Below, in pieces: positions 7,170-14,175 of a DNA stretch of 19,478 nt. A model generated the notes under the pieces. The model ran no database searches. It was given only the letters and a program-made list of their open reading frames with translations, and was not told where the DNA came from. A program made the position numbers and the translations under genes. The first letter of the stretch is position 1; every line of letters begins with the position of its first letter. The DNA comes from Rickettsia typhi (lineage in GTDB: Bacteria; Pseudomonadota; Alphaproteobacteria; Rickettsiales; UBA1997), in contig CAMDMO010000015.1 of assembly GCA_945902255.1 (NCBI GenBank), positions 1-19,478 of the forward strand, in the 5' to 3' direction.

Positions 7170-8743
7170 CCATCTCCCAAAAATCTTACCTTGAATCAAA
7201 AGCTTGGCCATTTGAAGAAGCGCGCAGAATCTTAGAAAATATTGGTGGAAAAACTCCTGCCAAAGGTTATGTGCTTTTTGAAACAGGTTACGGACCATCT
7301 GGCTTACCTCACATTGGAACATTTGGCGAAGTGGTTCGCACCTCATTTGTGCGTCATGCTTTTTCTTTAATTGCGCCAGAAATTCCAACCAAAATGTTTT
7401 GCGTTTCAGACGACATTGACGGGCTTCGTAAAGCGCCTGAAAATGTTCCTCAACAAGAAATGGTAAAAGCAAATTTAGGTCGACCACTCACTTCAGTGCC
7501 AGATCCTTTTGGCACTCACGAATCGTATGGACATCATATGAATGCTCGCTTGCGCGGCTTTCTTGACTCATTTGGTTTTCACTATGAATTTATTAGCGCC
7601 ACTGAAAAATATAAATCTGGCGCTTTTGATTCAACAATGTTGAAAGTTTTAGAAAAATATGAAGAGCTTATGGAGCTAATGTTGCCAACGCTTGGGCAAG
7701 AGCGACAAGAAACTTATTCGCCATTCATGCCAATTGATCCAGAGTCTGGAATTGTTATAGATAAAGGTGTAAAAGGTGTAAATAAAGAAAAAGGAACCGT
7801 GATTTACACCGATGAAAATGGTAAAGAAAAAGAAATTACAGTCACTGGTGGCAATTGCAAATTACAATGGAAAATTGACTTCGGAGCACGCTGGTATTCG
7901 CTCGGAGTTGATTATGAAATTTATGGAAAAGACCATCAACCAAATGAAAGAATTTATCGCAGAGTCTGTGAAATTTTAGGCGGCAAACCTCCCGTCAATT
8001 TCACTTATGAAATGTTTTTATCTGATACGGGAGAAAAAATTTCAAAATCTAAGGGAAATGGAATTTCGGTTGAAGATTGGTTGAAATACGCTCCTGCTGA
8101 GTCGATGTCTCTTTTTATGTATCAAAAACCAAAAACCGCAAAAAGACTTTATTTTGATGTAATTCCAAAAGCGATGGATGAATATTTAACTTTTGCACAA
8201 AGTTTTAACGCACAAGAAGAGTTAGCAAAGCTTGATAATCCTGCGTTTCATATTCATGAAGGAAAAATTCCGGCGATTAATTTTAATTTAAGTTATTCAC
8301 TTTTACTAAATTTAGCATCTGCTTGCAACCCAGATAATGACAATGTTCTTTGGGGTTTTATTTCAAAATATCAAAGCGGGTTAACTCCAGAAAATTCACC
8401 ACTTTTGAAAAAAATGGTGCATAGTGCAATTTCTTATTATAATGACTTTATCAAAAAGCATAAAAAATTTAGAAATGCCACGGAGACTGAAAAGTCGGCG
8501 CTTCTTGAACTTATGGCTGAATTAAAAAAATTCCCACAAGAACAATCTCACGATGGTGCATTATTGCAAAATTTAGTTTTCCAAATTGGCAAGAATAATG
8601 GTTACGAAAAAAACATGCGTGATTGGTTTTTAGCTCTATATCAAATTCTTCTAGGTCAAGACCAAGGCCCGCGCATGGGTTCTTTTATCGCGCTTTTTGG
8701 TATTGACAATTTTGGTAAATTAATTGAAGAAAAACTTAAATAG
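7166..8743 (+). CDS. lysS: Lysyl-tRNA synthetase, class I
   Basis: Class I LysRS (LysK type), the form found in archaea, spirochaetes and many alphaproteobacteria, unrelated to the class II enzyme of E. coli. It charges tRNA-Lys. The HIGH-type motif is HIGT at residues 49-52 (GYGPSGLPHIGTFGEV), and the KMSKS-type motif is KISKS at 291-295 followed by GNGIS. Family blocks such as KMFCVSDDIDGLRK, YGHHMNARLRGFLD and LQWKIDFGARW are present. At 525 residues it is full length, with an all-helical anticodon-binding C-terminal half ending in LGQDQGPRMGSFIALFG. Its ATG overlaps the nuclease stop, giving strong translational coupling. No terminator is obvious after the stop; the next promoter begins within about 12 bases. 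Confidence 0.96.
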   Translation: MTISQKSYLESKAWPFEEARRILENIGGKTPAKGYVLFETGYGPSGLPHIGTFGEVVRTSFVRHAFSLIAPEIPTKMFCVSDDIDGLRKAPENVPQQEMVKANLGRPLTSVPDPFGTHESYGHHMNARLRGFLDSFGFHYEFISATEKYKSGAFDSTMLKVLEKYEELMELMLPTLGQERQETYSPFMPIDPESGIVIDKGVKGVNKEKGTVIYTDENGKEKEITVTGGNCKLQWKIDFGARWYSLGVDYEIYGKDHQPNERIYRRVCEILGGKPPVNFTYEMFLSDTGEKISKSKGNGISVEDWLKYAPAESMSLFMYQKPKTAKRLYFDVIPKAMDEYLTFAQSFNAQEELAKLDNPAFHIHEGKIPAINFNLSYSLLLNLASACNPDNDNVLWGFISKYQSGLTPENSPLLKKMVHSAISYYNDFIKKHKKFRNATETEKSALLELMAELKKFPQEQSHDGALLQNLVFQIGKNNGYEKNMRDWFLALYQILLGQDQGPRMGSFIALFGIDNFGKLIEEKLK

Positions 8744-8754
8744 TTTGTTTTTTC

Positions 8755-8783
8755 TTGACTGAAATCAAAATTTATAAGATAAT
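8755..8783 (+). promoter_or_regulatory. Sigma70-type promoter of the ankyrin gene
   Basis: TTGACT at 8755-8760 and GATAAT at 8778-8783, each five of six matches to consensus, are separated by exactly 17 bases. They lie about 40 bases upstream of the ATG at 8823. It is the best promoter match in the window and suggests the ankyrin gene is transcribed on its own rather than from the lysS operon. Confidence 0.75.
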
Positions 8784-8822
8784 AGCAAACAAGCTATTTT
8801 CCTTATTTTTTAATAAAACAAC

Positions 8823-10442
8823 ATGTCAAAACCAACAACCGCTCCACACGCTCCCTTACCTCCTAAGGTTTCATCACCAAGCGATGGAAGAATTCTTGAT
8901 GAAGAAAATTTAGAAAATCTTGCCAATTTAGATGTTGTTAATGATTTAAGTGAAATTTTAGAAGAAATCGAAAAAGCCGGATTTCCATCAACCAAAGGAA
9001 TGTCCAAAGATCAAGCTGCAGTTATAGAATCCACTGAGCGCGAATTTAAAAAACAAGCCAAAGAACTTCGTAAATTACAAAAAGAAATAAATAAAAATCC
9101 AGAATTAGCAACAAAGAGTCAGAAAAAATTAAAAGCTTTGATTCAGTCGGTTTTCATCTCAGGCTGCGCTTCTAAAGCGAGCATGGCAAAACTAGTTCAA
9201 TTTGCTGGAAAATTTAATTTTTTACCAAAAGAATTAAATAAATTTAGCAAAGCTAACGGGTTAAATCCTTTGTGGGCTGCGGTTGCTGGAAATAGAAGCA
9301 AGGCAGATCTAGAAGCTCTAATAAATCTAGGATGTGACATTAATGCTAGAGGTCCAAATGGTAATACCGTTGGTCACTTTGCTGCAAATATTGGTGTTAA
9401 TAAAGATATGATGAAGTCATTGATTTCACTAGGTCTTGACATTAACGCTAAGAATAATTTGAAAATGACGATGCTTGATATTGCTGCTCTTAAAGGCGAT
9501 AAAAGCTTGTCTAGATTTTTATTAGATAATGGCGCAAAACTTTTTTTATTAGCTCTTTCAAAAGAAGGTAGAGCCCGCGGAAGAGGTGAAGAAGAGATGA
9601 AAAAAGATTCCGCTTCTTCTGCGTCATCCGATGGAAAGGTTGAAGAAGTTGCAGCAAAACAAAGACAGGAAGAAGAGGCTAGAAAGGCAATTGAAAATGA
9701 AAGAAAGATGATTGAATCATTTATAAGTGCCATAGAAATTCGCCGAAACCAGCTTCATCTCGAAGCGATGCAATCTTCACTCAGTCAAGGATCAGCAGAA
9801 AGAATAAAAGCAGAGCAAGAAGCTTTAGAAAAACAAGCCAAGATTGCACAAGATAAGCTATTACATCCTTCTGGGGCAGCTTTGCCAGAACCTTTAATAG
9901 CTCATCACCCAGAAGAAGCTGCTATCAAAAAAGAAGATGATTCTAAAGATAGTGAAGATGAAAAGTTATATCTATCTGATGAAAATTATGATCTAGACAT
10001 TGATTTATTCGCCGGTCTTAGAAATTTAGTTCAACTTGCACAGGCAGTAGGCGAAAGTGCGATTGCTCTTGGGGGAAATATTGTTGATGCAGTTACTAAT
10101 TTAAAAGCTACAGATCTTCCTCCGGCCTTAGATAATAACGAAGCAGAGAATTCTTATTCTGGCCCATCCTCTTACGAACCTGAACAAGATAATGAAAGCA
10201 GTGTTTTTGATGATTTAATGTCGGGAATTGAGGAGATAAAAAATACTATATCTGATGCAGTGCATACAGTATCAGATGCTGCTCACAAAGCTGGAGATGT
10301 GGTTAAAGAAGCTTTCACAGGAAGCCCTGAAAAAACAGGCAGTTTTACATCCGGGGTAGAAAGTCGTGCAAAGGCAGGAGGTCAAGACTGGAAAGACTAT
10401 ATTAGTCATAGTAGCGAAGGAAATTCCGGACCAACTAGATAG
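8823..10442 (+). CDS. Ankyrin-repeat, coiled-coil protein; candidate effector
   Basis: A 539-residue protein without a classical signal peptide. Residues 25-110 are acidic then basic helices. Three ankyrin repeats occupy about 145-242, with signatures such as NPLWAAVAGNRSKADLEALI, NTVGHFAA, GLDINAKNN, MLDIAALKGD and FLLDNGAKL. Residues 272-345 form a Glu/Lys/Ala-rich coiled coil. An acidic stretch follows (about 360-395), then amphipathic Ala/Val helices at about 465-498 (SDAVHTVSDAAHKAGDVV), and a polar Gly/Ser C-terminal tail. Ankyrin proteins in host-associated alphaproteobacteria are often delivered to host cells by type IV or type I secretion; that is an inference here. It has its own promoter but no visible Shine-Dalgarno. 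Its stop overlaps that of truncated alaS. Confidence 0.85.
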   Translation: MSKPTTAPHAPLPPKVSSPSDGRILDEENLENLANLDVVNDLSEILEEIEKAGFPSTKGMSKDQAAVIESTEREFKKQAKELRKLQKEINKNPELATKSQKKLKALIQSVFISGCASKASMAKLVQFAGKFNFLPKELNKFSKANGLNPLWAAVAGNRSKADLEALINLGCDINARGPNGNTVGHFAANIGVNKDMMKSLISLGLDINAKNNLKMTMLDIAALKGDKSLSRFLLDNGAKLFLLALSKEGRARGRGEEEMKKDSASSASSDGKVEEVAAKQRQEEEARKAIENERKMIESFISAIEIRRNQLHLEAMQSSLSQGSAERIKAEQEALEKQAKIAQDKLLHPSGAALPEPLIAHHPEEAAIKKEDDSKDSEDEKLYLSDENYDLDIDLFAGLRNLVQLAQAVGESAIALGGNIVDAVTNLKATDLPPALDNNEAENSYSGPSSYEPEQDNESSVFDDLMSGIEEIKNTISDAVHTVSDAAHKAGDVVKEAFTGSPEKTGSFTSGVESRAKAGGQDWKDYISHSSEGNSGPTR

Positions 10443-11220
10443 ATTCTTGAACTTTTGAAATCAAATTCAAAAATATATCAGTTTGATAATTATCATGCAC
10501 ACCTTGCATCACTGATGTAATGCGCTCTAAACCCATTCCCGTATCAATACAAGGTTTTGGAAGTGGAACCATTGACTTATCAGATTTCTTCTCAAATTGC
10601 ATAAAAACTAAATTCCAAATTTCAGTAAAACGATCACCATCTTGATCGCTAGATCCTGGAGGACCGCCAAAAATTTTATCACCATGATCATAAAAAATTT
10701 CTGAGCAAGGACCACAGGGACCAACATCTCCCATTGACCAAAAATTATCATCAGTTGCAATTCTAATTATTTTTTCATCTGCCAAATTAGCGATTTTTTT
10801 CCAATGATTTGCCGCCTCATCATCATTGTGATAAATTGTTACTAAAAGCTTGTCTTTATTGATTTCAAGCTCTTTGGTTAAAAAATTCCAAGCATAAAAA
10901 ATTGCTTCTTCTTTAAAATAATCGCCGAAAGAAAAATTGCCCAACATTTCAAAAAAAGTGTGATGGCGCGCGGTATATCCCACATTATCTAAATCATTAT
11001 GCTTTCCACCAGCTCGCACACATTTTTGCGAAGTTGCAGCACGCTTAAATTTTGGAATTTCCGCACCAGTAAAATAATTTTTAAATTGATTCATGCCAGC
11101 ATTGGCGAACATCAAAGTTGGATCATTATGTGGAATTAAAGGGCTGGAATCAATAATCTCGTGACCGTTTTTAGCAAAATAATCGAGAAATTTTGTACGA
11201 ATTTGATTGGTAGATAACAT
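10435..11220 (-). pseudogene. alaS: Alanyl-tRNA synthetase, truncated after the catalytic core
   Basis: Encodes only the first 261 residues of an enzyme normally ~870 long. The class II aminoacylation core is complete: motif 1 region NAGMNQFKNYFTG, motif 2 with Arg85 in ARHHTFFEMLGNFSFGDYF, and motif 3 DTGMGLER (residues 226-233). It then runs NYQTDIF into a normal-looking helix that ends in TAG. The tRNA-recognition helices, editing domain and C-Ala domain are absent, because the DNA beyond 10435 is the 3' end of the ankyrin gene on the other strand. The frame is intact with no internal stops, so the break is recent or the fragment is kept. An essential full-length alaS, or a separate C-terminal piece, should exist elsewhere. 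A split synthetase or an assembly join are the alternatives. Confidence 0.8.
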
Positions 11221-11251
11221 AAAAAAGAAATACGAAATAAATATATTGAGA

Positions 11252-11289
11252 CTGTAGTAAAATTGTCTTTTTCGGTAATTTTGCTACAG
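11252..11289. repeat. Stem-loop between rnpB and alaS
   Basis: The arms ctgtagtaaaatt and aattttgctacag pair over 13 positions with one G-U pair, leaving a 12-base loop. The hairpin lies between the rnpB 3' end and the alaS start. It could terminate rnpB on the reverse strand, but only a weak, AT-rich tail and no T-run follows it. It may instead be a repeat remnant. Confidence 0.6.
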
Positions 11290-11298
11290 CTTCATATT

Positions 11299-11785
11299 GT
11301 AAGGCAAGCTATAAGCCGGATTTTGTATCGCGCTGTAGCTCGCAAGCGAGCATAAGCGGACGACAGTCATTCATCTGGGATTATTATCGCTAATAACCTC
11401 AAGCAACCTACCCGAGTGACGATGCGAGAACATCTGCTTCATTAAAGAAGCTTGCCACCCCTATTTGGTCTTGCTCTAAATAGGGTTTTTCCAAATCTAT
11501 GTTACCATAGAAGCGCGTGAGCTCTTACCTCGCGGTTTCGCCCTTACCCGCCTTCGCTAAAGCTACGGCGGGCAGGCCCCACTTATAGATGTATCTAAGG
11601 GCCCGCCCGCCATAGCCTTGGCGAAGGCGGGCGGTATATTTTCTGTGACACTTTCCCTTACAAAGCCTATAGATTCAGCTTTGTCGTCAGCCGTTAACTG
11701 ATATTTTTTTCTCGAAGAGTCCGGACTTTCCTCTAATTTTCAAATATTTTCATATTAAAATCAGCGACCATCCACTTGCCTTACA
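11299..11785 (-). ncRNA. rnpB: RNase P RNA (type A), enlarged by repeats
   Basis: Catalytic RNA of RNase P, which matures tRNA 5' ends. Read on the reverse strand, the 5' and 3' ends pair as P1 (GTAAGGCAAG with CTTGCCTTAC). The conserved blocks occur in order: GAGGAAAGTCCGGACTC, GGGAAAGTGTCACAGAAA, GGGTAAGGGCGAAACCGC with GGTAAGAGCTCACGCG, GAGCAAGACCAAATAGGGG, GTAGGTTGCTTGAGG, AGATGAATGACTGTC and ACAAAATCCGGCTTAT. The RNA is about 487 nt, some 90 longer than usual, because two inverted palindromic repeats occupy the P12 region (11547-11632). A further GC hairpin lies before the 3' conserved block. All core segments remain, so it should be functional. Ends are set from P1 and may be off by a few bases. 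Confidence 0.95.
11547..11632. repeat. Pair of GC-rich palindromic repeats in the P12 region of rnpB
   Basis: Copy one (11547-11573) begins cccgccttcgctaaagctac and ends ggcgggc. Copy two (11605-11632) is a closely related sequence in the opposite orientation (gcccgccatagccttggcga, then aggcgggc). Each folds as a hairpin with GCCCGCC/GGCGGGC ends, and the two can also pair with each other. They flank a 31-base segment containing an inner ggccc/gggcc stem, so in the RNA they extend one arm rather than disrupt it. Their GC content is far above that of the surroundings. Confidence 0.9.
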
Positions 11786-11803
11786 AGATAAATAGTCTAA
11801 AAT
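11776..11803 (+). promoter_or_regulatory. Possible trpS promoter
   Basis: TTGCCT (11776-11781) and TAAAAT (11798-11803) are 16 bases apart, at 4 of 6 and 5 of 6 consensus matches, about 34 bases before the trpS ATG. It overlaps the opposite-strand rnpB promoter and the 5' end of rnpB, so the two could compete. Confidence 0.4.
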
Positions 11804-11822
11804 GGAATCCTTTCCAAATCAA
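11794..11822 (-). promoter_or_regulatory. Probable rnpB promoter
   Basis: On the reverse strand TTGATT (11817-11822) and TAGACT (11794-11799) are separated by exactly 17 bases. Transcription beginning about seven bases after the -10 would start at or beside the first base of the RNase P P1 helix, which supports the assignment independently of consensus score. Confidence 0.55.
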
Positions 11823-11836
11823 TTAAAGAATTTTTC

Positions 11837-12874
11837 ATGAAAACAGTTTTATCTGGAATTCAACCAACTGGAAATTTACATCTCGGAAATTATCTAGGCT
11901 CAATTCGCAATTGGATTGGCTTGCAAAAAAGCCATCGCTGTATTTTTGGAATTATGAATTTACATGCAATTACTGTGCCACAAGATCCTAAAGAATTAAG
12001 AAAAAATGTTCTAGATGCAGCCGCAGTTTATTTAGCCTGTGGTTTAGATGCGAAAGAATCAACAATTTTTGTGCAAAGTGAAGTGTCTGAGCATGCAGAA
12101 TTGGCGTGGGTTTTGGGAAGTTTAACCCCGATGGGATGGTTGAATCGCATGACACAATTTAAAGAAAAATCTCGTATTAATCACCCTCCCCTTGAGGGAG
12201 GGTCGATGAACGCCAGTGAATCGGGGAGGGGTCAAAATGATGATTCTAATCTCGGACTCTACTCTTACCCAGTTTTAATGGCCGCTGATATTCTACTCTA
12301 TAAAGCTGATTTAGTTCCAGTTGGCGAAGATCAAAAACAACATCTTGAACTTACTCGCGACCTTGCTGGCGCATTTAATCGCCGCTTTAATTGCGAATAT
12401 TTTAAACTTCCAGAACCTATGATTTTAAAGGAAGTGAAGCGAATAATGTCACTGCAAGATGGCACAAAAAAAATGAGCAAATCTGATGAAAGTGATTTAT
12501 CTCGAGTCAACCTAGAAGATTCCCCTGAAACTATTACAAAAAAGGTAAAAAAAGCTAAAACTGACTCAGAATCAATAATTTCTTTTGATGAAAATCGTCC
12601 AGAAATTTTTAATCTTTTAAACATCTTTGCAAGCTTTGCTGATAAGTCTCCACAAGCTATTGCTGATGAGTATAAAAATAGCGGTTATGGTAAGTTTAAA
12701 GGAGATCTAGCAGAAGTTATTGTTGAAAAATTACGCCCAATACAAGATAATCTGACGCACTTCAAGCAAGATCAATCTTATATTAGGCAAGTTTTGAATG
12801 ATGGAAAAATTCAGGCAGAAGAAATTGCAAAAAAAACTAAGCAGGAAGTTTTTGAAATTGTTGGCTTGAGTTAA
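11837..12874 (+). CDS. trpS: Tryptophanyl-tRNA synthetase
   Basis: Class I synthetase charging tRNA-Trp. The HIGH-type motif is HLGN at residues 15-18 (GIQPTGNLHLGNYLGSI), and the KMSKS motif is intact at 212-216 (TKKMSKSDESD). Other family blocks are MGWLNRMTQFKEKS, YSYPVLMAADILLYKADLVPVGEDQKQHLELTRD and FNRRF, with the C-terminal helical anticodon-binding domain complete. At 345 residues it is slightly long, because residues 116-133 (HPPLEGGSMNASESGRGQ) come from an in-frame palindromic repeat placed between the MTQFK helix and the YPVLMAADILLY block. This loop is variable in the family, so activity is probably kept. It is transcribed divergently from rnpB with 51 bases between. Confidence 0.96.
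   Translation: MKTVLSGIQPTGNLHLGNYLGSIRNWIGLQKSHRCIFGIMNLHAITVPQDPKELRKNVLDAAAVYLACGLDAKESTIFVQSEVSEHAELAWVLGSLTPMGWLNRMTQFKEKSRINHPPLEGGSMNASESGRGQNDDSNLGLYSYPVLMAADILLYKADLVPVGEDQKQHLELTRDLAGAFNRRFNCEYFKLPEPMILKEVKRIMSLQDGTKKMSKSDESDLSRVNLEDSPETITKKVKKAKTDSESIISFDENRPEIFNLLNIFASFADKSPQAIADEYKNSGYGKFKGDLAEVIVEKLRPIQDNLTHFKQDQSYIRQVLNDGKIQAEEIAKKTKQEVFEIVGLS
12183..12232. repeat. Palindromic repeat inserted in frame within trpS
   Basis: A GC-rich 50-base element. It begins accctccccttgagggaggg (arms ccctccc/gggaggg around ctt-ga), continues through tcgatgaacgccagtgaatc, and ends ggggaggggt, which is complementary to the left end accctcccc with one base bulged. Composition differs sharply from the AT-rich host gene. 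It is translated in frame as PPLEGGSMNASESGRG. Confidence 0.88.
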
Positions 12875-12913
12875 TTTAATAATTTTCTCTTGTAAATATT
12901 GCATGAACTTAAA

Positions 12914-12936
12914 GGGCGCGGTTGCAAACCACGCCC
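12914..12936. repeat. Perfect-looped hairpin downstream of trpS
   Basis: gggcgcggtt and aaccacgccc pair over 10 positions with one C-A mismatch around the three-base loop gca. It starts 39 bases after the trpS stop. There is no T-run after it on the + strand, so it is either a weak terminator or, given its GC content, another palindromic repeat. Confidence 0.6.
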
Positions 12937-12960
12937 AGCACTATGGGTTAAAATAGTATT

Positions 12961-13017
12961 ACACTTAGCTTGTCGAAGTGTGATTCTAGTTTGGCACTTC
13001 AATAAGTTCAGCGTGAC
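12961..13017. repeat. Decayed copy of the terminal inverted-repeat family
   Basis: acacttagcttgtcgaagtg on the left and cacttcaataagttcagcgtg on the right form an imperfect inverted pair about 18 bases apart. The left arm matches the core cttgtcgaagtgtgattc of the perfect element at 19371-19478. The right arm has drifted, which suggests an older insertion of the same element in the trpS-nadA gap. Together with the hairpin at 12914-12936, it accounts for most of this 208-base intergenic region. Confidence 0.7.
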
Positions 13018-13082
13018 AATTGTCGGTAAAAGACATAACAACTGGTATTGATCTAAATTAATTAAGTTTTACAAGTTATAAG

Positions 13083-14042
13083 ATGTACGAAATACCAACT
13101 AACTTAGAAGAAGAAATTCTTCGCTTAAAAAAAGAACAAAACGCTGTAATCTTGGCACATTTTTACCAAGATTCAGAGATTCAAGATATTGCCGATTTTG
13201 TTGGTGATTCACTTGATTTGTCTCGCAAAGCCGCTGCAACAAATGCTGATGAAATTGTTTTTTGTGGCGTAAAATTTATGGCAGAAGTTGCAAAAATTTT
13301 ATCACCAACAAAAAAGGTTTTAGTGCCAGATTTTAAAGCTGGATGCAGTTTAGAAGATTCTTGTCAACCTCAGCCATTTGCCGAATTTAAGAAAAAAAAT
13401 CCTGACCACATTGTAATTACTTACATCAACTGTTCCGCTGAAATCAAGGCTTTGTCTGATATTATCGTTACTTCTACCAACGCAAAAAAAATTATTGATC
13501 AATTACCAAAAGATCAAAAAATTATTTTTGCACCAGATCAACATTTGGGTCGCTATATTTCAAAATCCACTGGTCGCAACATGTTGTTGTGGAATGGAAG
13601 TTGTATAGTTCATGAACAATTTAGTGAAAAAGAATTAGTAAAATTAACCATCAATCATCCAGAAGCAAAAGTTATTGCCCATCCGGAATGCCCAGAAACA
13701 CTGCTTTCTTACGCCAATCACATTGGATCAACTTCTTCTTTATTAAAATTTGTTGAAGAAAATCAAGGTGGTGAATTTATTGTTTTAACCGAACCCGGAA
13801 TGATTCATCAAATGCGACAAAAAAATCCATCAGCAAAATTTTATGATTGTCCATTTGTTGACGCTGCCGGCTGCACGCTTTGCAACACCTGCCCTTACAT
13901 GAAATTAAATAATTTAGAAAAACTTTATTTAGTGATGAAATATGGTAATGAATCGAAATATGGTGGTGAGCTATTGATGGAAGAATCTCTTAGAATAAAG
14001 GCCGAAGTACCTTTGAGAAAAATGTTGGCGATGTCGATTTAA
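13083..14042 (+). CDS. nadA: Quinolinate synthase
   Basis: [4Fe-4S] enzyme that condenses iminoaspartate with dihydroxyacetone phosphate to quinolinate in NAD synthesis. Signature segments are AVILAHFYQDSEIQDIADFVGDSL, FCGVKFMAE, AGCSLEDSC, YINCSAEIKALSDIIVTS, APDQHLGRYI, MLLWNGSCIVHE and HPECPE. The likely cluster ligands are Cys88 (AGCS), Cys174 (NGSCIVHE) and Cys280 (CTLCNTCPYM). The last lies in a C-x2-C-x2-C arrangement (274/277/280) like that of the E. coli enzyme. At 319 residues it is complete. Its partner nadB is not in the window, and the upstream gap contains repeats rather than a gene. A purine-poor leader precedes the ATG, with no strong Shine-Dalgarno. Confidence 0.97.
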   Translation: MYEIPTNLEEEILRLKKEQNAVILAHFYQDSEIQDIADFVGDSLDLSRKAAATNADEIVFCGVKFMAEVAKILSPTKKVLVPDFKAGCSLEDSCQPQPFAEFKKKNPDHIVITYINCSAEIKALSDIIVTSTNAKKIIDQLPKDQKIIFAPDQHLGRYISKSTGRNMLLWNGSCIVHEQFSEKELVKLTINHPEAKVIAHPECPETLLSYANHIGSTSSLLKFVEENQGGEFIVLTEPGMIHQMRQKNPSAKFYDCPFVDAAGCTLCNTCPYMKLNNLEKLYLVMKYGNESKYGGELLMEESLRIKAEVPLRKMLAMSI

Positions 14043-14175
14043 TTTGTTTGTTTGAAGGAGCGTATAAATTCTGAGCTTAAGAATCATCCTTCTCAAACTA
14101 TCAGTTGTTCATTAAAGCTCTGCGTCCAAACATCATAACTCTTTTTTAGAATTAGACATAAAAATAATACTTTGA

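Noticed and set aside
7164..7487. 107-codon reverse-strand frame over the start of lysS
   Set aside because: It lies fully antisense to conserved lysS sequence and shows no recognisable protein features.
11547..11632. GC-rich repeats in rnpB as a separate small gene or CRISPR
   Set aside because: There are only two copies, in opposite orientation, within a recognisable RNase P RNA arm; no spacer array or reading frame exists.
14043..14175. Gap between nadA and the macro-domain gene
   Set aside because: I saw no gene, convincing terminator or strong repeat in these 133 bases.
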